From Centropus unirufus (Eukaryota > Chordata > Aves > Cuculiformes > Centropidae): a stretch of DNA of 64,000 nucleotides. The notes under the pieces were generated by a model. That model made no database searches. It saw only the letters and a program-made list of their open reading frames with translations, and was not told the DNA's origin. Where the stretch lies: the NCBI GenBank assembly GCA_013397695.1, contig VYZI01000058.1:1134013-1198012 (forward strand). Reading direction: 5' to 3'. Positions 40,301 through 52,300 of this stretch are shown in pieces (the stretch's first letter is position 1; each line of letters opens with the position of its first letter). The position numbers and the translations under genes were made by a program.

Positions 40301-43300
40301 CTTTATTCAACAGGAAGAACAAAGACAACAATGGAGTATAAAGCAAATATCCTTTATGAAAATTCATTTCATATTCAAGCCACAACAACATACATATTGG
40401 CAGTTATAATAAATGCAAATATACATGGTCTATTTTTAGTAAGGGGATAATATTCTTTATTAGCATTAAATAAACAAACAATGCTGCGATTGGTTATATT
40501 ACTCGCAATTAATAAAATCTAAGTTCCACATGAGTCTATGCAGTAATTAACAGCAGTTTAAGCTAAATATTATGTTTATCCGATTTATTAGACTTAATGT
40601 AGCAAATTAAAGGACATCCTCAAATGGGATTGATTACTTACACTAGACTGTGTTAACATATAACCCTCCTTTTTCCTAGCCAAATTAATTGGCTTTTCTT
40701 AAACACACATTAGGCTAATAAGAGGTTAAAACAAAGTTGGGAATTGCACACAGATTTTGGCTGACTGAAAAACCCTGCTAAACCACACTTGTAGAATTTA
40801 GGCTTAGAGAAGTCTATTTAATGAAAATATTTAGAAACAGCCACAGAACACTTAAGTATCCTACACTAATGAAAAATATATTTGTCAAACAAATCTGTTT
40901 GAAGGTGGTTGCCACACTGCTAGAAACAAGATGCACACTATTCTTTTAGAGACTTTCAAGGCAAGCTTGCATACTCTTTCTAACAGCTAGGAAGAGTTAA
41001 AAATAAACTTGTGCTCCTTGTAAAATTTGTAATTTCTTCATTATGATGGAATGCAACAAAACATCTTGCCCTTGGGTTGCTCTGTTTCAGCCAAAACAAA
41101 TGCAAATGGCTTGTCAGATGACAGCTGTTTGATAAGGCTCCTCTACAAGACCTGCATGCTTTACTTTTTTCCGTGAAACTTGGGATGAAAGGCAGAAGGC
41201 AGGAAGAGAATTAATGTAGCATACAGTCTAAAGGCAATGCTACAACCGTGATTAAGTAGAAAAGTTAAAAGGCACAGATTTTCCACAGCCTCGCTGCGTG
41301 CAACCCATCCGTGTAACAAGTTGACAGGCCTAGCGCGTCAGCTCCATCATCCTCTCCGACAGCTAAAACGCAGCATTGCATCCCTTTTCAGAGAAAATTT
41401 GCGTCTGCACCATGAAGCGTTGTACATTATTTCTTAGCACTGCAGGGGGCTCAAGTCCATATGGAACCTTCACAAATATTACCACAGATCAAACCAGCGG
41501 CGTTTCGAGGCAGATTTGACATACCTATTTAAATGAACAGCAGGGGTCCTCGGGCTGCCTCAGGCTGTGCAGGAGAAAACCTCTGTGGAAAGCCTATGCT
41601 GCAGCTCCATTACTCAGCAAAGACACACTCTACATTTATCATTCATTTCATTTCTGCCAGGGCAAGAAGCTCATTTGCCCAAGGTCAACAACAACACAGA
41701 AAAAAAAAAAAAAGGAAAAAAAAAAAAAGAGGGGGGCTCTTTTTTTTTTTATTCTCCCAAAGAAATAAATGTACCTGACAAGTGGGGATTTTGTCCTTTG
41801 GCTAGGCAGAACACAAATAAATATCTGATAATTCTAATATAAACGCTACACTCAGTAAAGCTGTGCACTGAATTCGGTAGCATAAAATGTATTTCTTTTT
41901 GTGACGACAGACTAACCATAGAACTAACTTTTAAGGACTATTTAATGATGAAACAAAACTGGACATGATTGTCCAATTAAATATTTCTGCATAAATTATT
42001 AAAGCTTTTCTCTTCTATAAGTGCATATCAGAAATATGCACATCTTTCTATAAGATCTTCTAAAGTGGTAGAAAATGCTTGTGCTGGTGATCGTCATAGA
42101 TATGAAGTATCTGATCATAACCCACATTAAGACCCAGGGTTTTGTGATGCTCTGTTAGATACAGCTCTTTTCATATAGGTAAACAGATGCAGATCCTTTA
42201 CTCCTGGAACCATACTAATCAAAAAAAAGCCTTAAGTTTGCATGAATGGAACAGTCTTAGAAAAATCAATTAAGCAGTTTAAATGCAAATTTTCTTCTCA
42301 CTAAATGTCAGCACAGATAACATTTCCTATAGCATTGCCCTTCAAGGGAAAAAAAAAACCAACTGATTTCTTACTCTACAATGAATTTTCCTATAACTAC
42401 CCATTTTTGTTGTAAATGCATTCTCCATGACTAAGCTTATGCCACTAGCCAGATACAGCCTTCAAGAAAGCATTTAGACTGTTCAAACCCAGTCCATAGC
42501 CAAAACTGTAGAATAAACAAAAAATTATAGCAACAACTATTATGTAGTCTGTTCTCTTAAATGTGACATAAAGATGTCCCTAATGGATATTGTGACAGGA
42601 ATATACATTGGGTGTAAGCTTCAGTGGTGATACTATGGCCTACTGTGAAAACTCTGAAACTCCTGGTACACATATGTAGAATAACATGTACTTGACTGGG
42701 AGCTAACATTATTTTTTTAGATTATAACATACTTACATGCATTAATGAATAATATGACTGCTTGCCAGTATAAAAAAGAAAGTGAAATGGTCGGCCATCT
42801 TCTCCCCACTGGATTTCTAATGAAAAGCAAGATTAGACAAGAAAGCAATATAGACTTACTAAAAAAAGCAGCTTGTATTTAAACTGCAGTTATGAGCTCT
42901 TTCATAACACTTATTACCTTTTTAAATATTAGAGAACAAAGATATTTTATGGGTATTCAAACTTTCTGGAAATCCAATAATTTAGACTACCTTGTTAAAA
43001 AACAATCTTCAACTGCAATTATAACCAAATATTTAATATAATATTTCTAAGTATCTTTTAACACAAGAGAATTCCTCACATAGATCTTAAATAAACTTTC
43101 AAGGGCTACAGAGTTGGTATTACAGATAGAAGAATCCATTTTAGAATAAGAAGTACAAATTAAGAAAAAAATGAAATCTACATAATAATTGTGAAAAATG
43201 AAAAATTAAGAGCTCTGGAATATAGTGCTTTAAACCCAAAGCAAATTTTCTATTTTTATCACGTCTAAACTAACCTATTTATACAATTGTCTTTTGTAGG

Positions 43301-46300
43301 TAATACAGCTGTGTTCACAACTTAGGTGACTTTAGGACAGGATTATGTTGATACATTTGGGATATTTAAATACAAACACCAATGCTCTAGTTTAGATAGT
43401 AAGTTCAGCAAGAAAATACACTCCATGTAATTCAGCACATCCAGTTTATTTTATTCATTAAAAATATTTTTCAAGACCAAATAAATTTCAGCTTCAGAAA
43501 AAAACCCTAGCATGACAGAGGTCTTTTGCAAATCAAGAAGAGTGATAAAAATAAAAACTTGGGATGGTTTTAGAAATTGAACCGTAGAAAAACTCCCAGC
43601 CATTTTACAAAGTGAAGTTCAACTGGAGTTATCAATAAGCTAAAGACAAAGATAAGACTCCAAGAACTCCTTGGATAAGCATGATACATAATTGCATTGG
43701 AAGGTTAAGACATAATTCAGTAGAAGTTGAACATGATATAAAACTTAATAGAACAGAAGGAATAAGGTGGGGCTTTCTATCCCAAATACTACTACTGGAA
43801 CGTGTGAACTTCCATGAATGCAGCTGTGGAAGTGCATTCTGTTGAAATTACTGTTTAGGGAACTATCTGAATTATAGACTTACTTTTTTTGTAATTTGAA
43901 GATATCAAAGACACAATACACAGATAAGACAAAGCTGCCTTAAAAGACATTGTGTTATCTTTAGATGTAAATACAAAGATGCATGTGTATAGAAGTTAGT
44001 TTTCATGCTCCTGAGAAAACAGCTAGCATTTCAAAGAATTCTTTAGTCCTGAAAGCATATAGAACAGTAGCTTAGTCCTGCCATAATGCAGCCCTTGAAT
44101 TTTGTAACTGCGTAATGATTAACTCTCTCCTACCCTTTCCCTTGCTACTGTTAACTACACAATACTGCGAAGTTAGAAAATAATGCATCCTACCACTCAA
44201 AAAGTGAAATTCCAAAATTTCAGATAATTTACAGCTTTCTAGAAGACATGCAAAGCCCCCAAAACATCAGGAACAGAAAAGTGCTCCGATTCCACTGATA
44301 AATACTCTCTGTAAAATCAGTTTGGTGATTTCGGTGACATTCTCACTGACCACCTGATGGACACACTGGCACATCACTGACAACTGGGACATCATACAGT
44401 ATTCTCAGGAGCAAGATCAAAGAGTACGGACCCAAGCGCAGGGTTAAGATTTTCAGGTCAAAACTGAGACATGATTGGGAGAGTTTTCATTCTCCCTAGT
44501 CTCTCTGGCAATTTCAAAGCTGAAATTTTTAAGCTTTTATAGCAAAGAAGTTACCAGGAAAACTGGTTTAAAATAGTATTAATGAATATTTTATGGATAT
44601 GATAGACACCTCTGACAAAGAGCTACTGAATTCAACAAAAGGTTTTCCTGTGACTTCAACAGATTCTGCACATCATCCTACCTATTGTTTGTTTTTAAAG
44701 AATGAAAAACATTTCTCTATAGTCAGTTGACAAGATGCCTAAAAAATGCCTGTATTCCAGAATCCAGCAGTATTTTGTTAAAAAAAAAAAAAGAAAATAA
44801 GATCAAGCTTTTACTGTTCATCTCTTTGCAGTTATTGGGAAGATGAGGAAAAAAAGTAAACCTGTGGAAAATAAGGAATTCTATACATGCAAAAATTCTA
44901 ATAGTAGAAACAACAATAACAAAAATTATGAACACTTACTCCTCTGCTCTGGAAAAATCTGGGAAGGATGCTGTAAACAAACAAACAAATATCAGCAAAA
45001 GGAAAAAGTTACTTAATATATCATGCTACAGTTGTACAGAACTGCAAGAACAACAACAAAATAATAAAAATCTTACCTTCATCATGGGCCTGGCTTGTTT
45101 GTCAAATAAGCCAGAGGGAAAGAGATAGGCAATAGCTTTCTGAAAACACAAAGAGAAATCATATGCAATGTTTTCCTCAAAAGCATCATCAAAACATTTC
45201 TTGGGTACTTTCTTGTAGTGACAAATAACATACTTTTCTACAGTGGGCAACTAAATCAGTAGGAAAGAGAGCCTCATGCGTGCGGTGCTGAAAACAAAGG
45301 CAGGTCATTTCCTCAGCAATCATCAGAAAAAATAAAACCTCATTCTGAATGCTGTACTCCACTTCATCTGAATGAACAAACTTTGTTCTGCAAAGTTTAG
45401 TTTTTAATGGTATGCATTTATCATACCATTACCAGAAGTAATCAAGTGCCAAGACCACCTTTATACACAGTGATCTTCCCCTAAAATTTGAAATGCCATG
45501 ACTTCCAGAGGAAGTCACATTTAACTTATCTTTCTCAAAATATCAGTGCTTGTTAACAGTGCTCACTGCATCGAAATTTTATTTTAAGCAACTGAACAAA
45601 ATAAAGCTTTACATATTCAGGATCCCAGCTTCTCCAGAAACAGTTTCCTCAAGTCGAAATACAATGTTTGTTATGGCAGTAGAAGATATTTTACATAGCC
45701 TAAATAAGCATTTCATTGAACATTGCATTTGAAAACAACTGTGCATCACTACTAGCTTTGCTGAACTTGAACTAATTGCTCAGAAAAGACTCTTCAGTGC
45801 CATCTTTCTTCTTAGACACCGAGGGGTTTGCTAGAACAATTTAGAAAAACATGACATTCGCCACATACTCATTGTTTACCACTATTTTCACTAACTGCAA
45901 GGTACATAAGTTTCTTTTACTTAACTGATATGTATCACTATTCATGTGATGTATAAATTTAGTATTATTTGTCCACAATAAGTAAAAGGAGGCATACCAA
46001 CATTCCAAGGCATTCTGGCAAAACGTAAGGCAAAGCACCTTACCGTGTTAAGATCAATGACATGCATTTCCTTTCAATATAATCTTATTCTCCTCTTCAA
46101 TATAACCAAAATATACTTAACTAAAAATATGGCTTTAAGCTGTTTGTTTCCATCTGTTTTTAAAAATAAACCAGAAAAATCTAGCCATCAAAACCCCACA
46201 TATGTAAAGGTCTGGTAAGCACAGTCAACTTCAGACAGTGGGTAGTGGAGCTTAAGATAAAAATCTTGTGCCTATACAGAAGCATGAACTAACTGAATAA

Positions 46301-49300
46301 ACCCCTCTGGCACTGGTCTCGTTTATATTTCCATTAGACAGTACGGAAAAGTAGATTTACAATAAAATCAGAGTTTAAAATCGTCTCTTAAGAAGAATGA
46401 CTGCTAGTTAGGCTACCTTTGGGCTATTACTTGCTGATAATTTTTTTCTGTGGACACAGAGCGGTTTGTCAGTGCTTCAACTGATTTAATATGCACAGAG
46501 TGTTGAAAGACCTAACCTATTACTTTCATTAATCCCCTACTGGCATTCTGAACAGAAATTTTGAGAATTCTGAAGCAAACAAAAGGCTTAACTTGATTTT
46601 ATGAAATGGTAATTTTGTTTCTCTTAGTGACTACTGTATTCCCATTTGTTAGTCGATGGGCATTTTATGCATACACACAGTAGGTGAACACCTATTTATG
46701 AACAAATGGGGATTAATTATGATGACAATAGAGAAATCTGCTGTGAGCCAAATGATGTTAAACAAACACTTTATATAATATATTGAAAGAATTTATTACA
46801 GGATACTGAGGCTGACTGTGTACTTAAGACATAGTCTTTATACAAGCATTTCCAGAATCTCAGTCAAAGCAGTTACTGTAACTACATCTTAATAAATGCC
46901 AAATATAACAATTTAACATCTATAATGAAGACAGTGGTTGCCATCTGAGACCTTCTACTTCTAGAAAGTTTGTTTTACATTGCTTGAGTGTATACTCATG
47001 TCTTTCATGCTAAAGTATAAATAAAACCTGCACCAAGAAATTGTAAAATCTACTTTCAGCTCTCCACAGAACAACTAGACAAAGAGTAATAGGCCACTTT
47101 GCAACTGCATTTTTCTTTTGTTGCAAAAAAGTCTTCCTGCCTTCTCCCTTTTGTATAGGAGTGCAGTCAAGGATGGGTATTTGTCTTTACACCCCCATAG
47201 GAGTGCATCCTGGTACTAAACAGGCTTCAATTCAGCTTCATTCAGAATTTTCTTCCTAATTTTAAATAGCTGTATTTTCAGCAATTATGAAGCAAGTCAG
47301 TTTGCCTCTTGTAAATGTCATTTATAGAAGATGATTTTGGCTATGCAAACGGTTTTGTTTTGTAGAAATGCAGTATTTTGGGAAAACTACTTCTCAACAC
47401 CCATGTGTACTAGCAATAAAATAAGATGGTTGCTCAACCTTAGGAATAACATCAGAATTAATCTCTCCCAGCTGAAGCACATAAATAGCCATGAAATATT
47501 TTCCTGAAATCTTTTGACAGTGTTTTCAGATTTGGAACATCAGTTTCATTTTAAGAAACTCCATGTCTCAAGTGAAAACTCTGTAGAGAATTAACGGCAG
47601 ATTCTGCATTTTTCCGAACATACAAAAAGGAGGTGAACAACCCTCTTAAAACTTTATAATCAAGATTTAAGTGCTAGCAGTAAATTTCCCATGAAACCTT
47701 TTAGATTTAACTGCAGTTTTCCAATCCAGGAGTGTTTTTCAGCTCAAGGGTCACAGACCATATCCTTCTTCTAGTGCTTAATTTGACTTGAACTTTCGAA
47801 GGCAAAGGAAATGTGCTGAATATGACCAAGAACTACTTTTTTCAGGCCATCATTTCAACTATACAAGATTTGTTCACCCCTCTCTAGACTCCACAGGTTC
47901 TGGGTTGCTATTTCTCAATTCAATTTGTTAAATCACACTGTTGCCATGGTATTTGTAAATAAAACACAACTTTCTAAAAAAGAAACATTCATAATTACTT
48001 CCAGTAGAAATACAATTAAAAATCCTGATACCTAGAAAAACAACAGTGTTTCATAAAATCTTTACATGAACTACTGCAAAAAGGTCAAATGGGTTCAGCC
48101 TGCTTCTGTTAAGACTTAAAAAAAAATAGCTATTTCCTTTCAAGATTTGAAAGTGTTTCTTTTTAAACTCTATTGTTGATCCACAGAGGGGAAAAAAAAA
48201 GTTATCCAGTAGTCACCCCTTTAAAACCAGCAAATCATCATGAATACGTTAGTAACAAGATGGTTCACGTGTTTCTTAAACTGCACTGGTAAACAACATT
48301 CCTGTAACAAGCTAAAAGGAATCCCGTCATCCATCACGTGTTCAGGGACCGGATGATTCCATATACTGCCCACAAGACCACAAGGTCTTTCACTTGCAGC
48401 TGTAAGCTTGGAATCAAGTCAGTCGGAATAATGAGAACAAGCTTCCATCCCTATAAATCTAGCAGTCCCTCAAAAATGCAAACTAATTAATTAAATCACC
48501 TGTCCAGCTCTGCACAAGACATGTGCAAATTCAATACACCTGCTACTTTACCTCTTCATTGTGCATGTTGCACATGCTGACTTCTATCCTCCTTCCCTTC
48601 CTATCTATCTACAAGCAAAAGTTCTGTTCACCCACTTTCTTAAACGTCAGAGACTAACTCTGAATTGAATAAGTTCAGCTGGGTCAGTAAGGATGACTTT
48701 TCTTTTTTTTAGCGTCTTGAGAAATTTATTGTCTTGAAAAAAAAAAGAATTCAATACTTCAAACAGAGTTGACTAAGTCATACTGGGATAGGGGACAGAT
48801 AGTGAAACAGTTCAGTCCTTAAATAACCCACCATAAAGATGAAAGATTTGGCAGGGCAAATTCAGCTTGCCCGAGTATCTTCCCACACTTATGTCCAATC
48901 TACAGCTCAGACACAAAACACTGATTTTCATTGCTCAAATCACATATAAAGATAAGTAAATGATCTAAGTAACATCCAGTGAGGAAAAGTATTTTGTAGA
49001 AAAGAAGGAAAAGACAACGACAGAGGAGGAGGAACAGTAGGAAGAGACAAGAAGAAAAAGATGAAGAAAAAAACCTCCTGGTTTTCCCTTGTGGCAGGCA
49101 TCCTTTTTGGCAGAAGGCTCAACAATCCAGCTCATTTGTTTTTAAACATACATGAAACTTTAATCATCAATACACCAAGGCGAGAAGTGAAACTTTATGG
49201 CATAAATAAAATGCCTGAGTAATAGCTGTTTTCTGCTTCTCCTAGACCTAAGCACACCAGAGCCACTTTCCTTAAACCTTGCCTCCTGAATCCCTTCACT

Positions 49301-52300
49301 TTGCCACTGTAATTCAGCACTTCTCAGACAGATGCTTCCTGGAATAGCTGTTTTTCCTTCTAACCACACCTGCAGTATTCTTTAGAAGTTTCCAGCATCA
49401 AAAATCCAGAATATTTGGGGCAGAAACAGGAATGAAACAAAATGGGACATTAAATGTTAATTCTGAAATATTTTTGTTAACCTTTTCTGTCTTGCTAAAT
49501 AAAAAGTTATCACTAAGGCACCGAAGTTTACCTTGTGAAAGAAAATCCTCCTCTAACAACTAGCTTCTAAAATTTACTTAAACCACCCCAATCATTTGTC
49601 ACTCTTTACCTACAGCTGAATTCTAGTAGCTTGGACAAGAAGAAATTTCAAGTTCACAGTGATATATCATTTTAAATCCATCACTTAAGCCCAAACTCAC
49701 TGGTATTATATGAAAAAAATCTAACTTCTTTTAACATCATGTTATTTTTACATTAATAATTTTCAAAGCAAAAAGTAACGTCTTCTGCAGAGCTTGCAGA
49801 GAGAAAGCCAAGAACCTGTTGAAAGAGCTATTTCTACCTCGGTCCCAACCTTTCCAAACACTGAACAGTATTAGAAAGAGTAAAAAAAAATATATAACGG
49901 TCATCAATTCAGACAGGCTTTCATGCAGAAGGAAGAATATTGATGCACAGTTTCGCACTACTGGAAAGAAAAAGGCTAAAAAAAAGCATTCAGGCTTCAA
50001 CTATTTAAAAAACAATACAAACCCCAGTATTTCCTGTAAGGGCATTGCTGGACAACACACTCTTCCTGCCAACAACAAATAGTTCAGAAATATTTTGCTC
50101 TTAATTAATGTCTCATACATTTCACATATGCCAACATTCACTCAGTTCTAATCCTTTGGTTGCTAAAATTTGAATGCTATTTAGAAATCGGATTTGCCAA
50201 TTTTAAAAGGCCCACTTTTAAAAGCAATTCAATACAACCCATTTTAAAGAAGCCTTACTTCACTGAAAGAAACGGTACCCCATGAGGAATCGGGTTTTTC
50301 CGCGTTTAACATTTTCATAGTTAATAGCCTTACTGGTAGTTTTACACAAAGAAAGATAGATAAAATATGTATCTTAGATTCAAATTATTCCATCTGCTTG
50401 ACAGCAATTTATTAGGTCATAAGGCAGACAACAAGAGAAAATTAGCACAGATTTCTAGCTTTTGAGTTATACTAACTCTTATGGGGGCAAAGTATGGCTT
50501 TTTGATGAGCTCATATCTGGTATAGCATTTAGTAACTGCATAAAAATGAATAATAAAAATACTGCCACATAAATAGGTCATGAAGATTAAAATGCTTTTC
50601 TTGTATTAATCTTATTTAGATTTCTCTGCTTTACAGTAGAATATCACAGAACTGACAGTGGAAAATGAAGGTGGGCTGTTTACTACAACCACAAGATAAA
50701 GTTAAATCACAAAATAAAAGGATTACAGACTCAACCAGGGAAAAGCACTAGGTCAGGATTGCAATCTCTATTAATTAGGTATCCCAGCTGGGCAGTGGGT
50801 ATGCAGCTGTTAACTTGATCAATGACTTACCTAAATGTCATCTCTACTGATTCGCTTATAAATTACCAGCAAGTGAGACTAATGTACAGGTGCTAATTTA
50901 TTTAAACTGTTCTCTGCAGTTCTACATAGCTTTATAAACTGCATCTGGCACCTAATGTTAGCTGTCAGTTGTACTTAGACATGCCTGTCCTAACGACTCT
51001 GTTCATTAGAAATGAGCACAAATTATGAAATATTGTGAAAAATGATACATCAAATGGAATGGGCAAAGCAAATCAATTAGAGAAACTTCATAGCACACAT
51101 TCTCACATAGGAGAATAAAACATCCTAGGTTCAGAGTGAGGTCTATAATACCAATTAAAAAGCAATTCGTAGACTTCTGCAGTTATATATCAATTTGCTG
51201 GATTTTTTTTCTCCTCCAGAAATACAGTTGTAATGCACAGCTTAACTTTTCATTCCTAAATAAAAGCACCAGTAAGAGGCAATTCTGCTTTCACAACATC
51301 CAGAAGGATTAGCAAGTCAACTTATTTTCCTGTTTAAAACTTCACGAGGTTTAGCTTTTATTAAACTATACCTAAAACTCTAGTGAAGGACAGAATCCTA
51401 TGATGTCTACTTTCAAAATACACTGCACAGACTGATTAACAGTAGAAGACATGGAGGTATATAAGCACCCATCAGAGAGAATTATTACTGTTCAAAATGT
51501 AAAGCTTGATAATTCTCCTGCCAGTGTTTAAGCAGCTTTTATATTTTTATAACAGAAATTTAATAATGCATAGCAGACACTATTACACACTTGCAGTATT
51601 TTCCAACACCTGATGGAATAAGAAGAAATCAAACATATACCACATATACTTGGTGTCACCAACCAAAACACTACTCCTTTGGCTCCACTTCCCCAACTTT
51701 TCAGAAACACAGTCTGCAAAAGCAGTCTTGTACTGGTCACCTGCACTGCATTTGTAAAAGCTAATTTCCAGAATGAATCTGCTTTTACTGAAGATGGGAC
51801 TCTGTTAATATTGTGCAAACAATCATAATGCCATGGATTTATAAAGAAGAAACCACTACTTAGGTAAGGTTATTTTCCATTTCTTGCAGTCATGTTGTCT
51901 GTAAGCTTTCTCCTTAGACCCTACAAAGGAAGTGTGCCAAACAGCTTAATGCATTCGTCTACTGTTAACCTTCTGGGCAAACAAACTCAACTATTGGCAT
52001 CATCGTCACACTGTATTCTGGGAGGTATTCTGGTGTCAGGTCTTTGCATGAATACTTTACAAGAAAGTAACTGAAAGAGATAAAGACCATTAAAGAGAAG
52101 AAAAAAATGCCTGAAAAATACAGGAAAAGGAAACACTATAGTCTGTACAGGTTGCTGCTATTCCTGCTGACTCAGGTGCCTCGATGAATACCTTTTACTG
52201 TTGACAGGACCCACTCCAAATTGAAATTGGAAAGGTCTCTCCATTGGCATTTGTCTGTAGAAAGAGGAAAGTGATATCTATGATTCTGAAAGAAAGTAGC

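Noticed and set aside
45030..45050. Alternative acceptor TTCTTGCAG for MRPS9 exon 4
   Set aside because: It lies too close to the exon 3 donor for a branch point, and using it would add in-frame stop-containing intron sequence.
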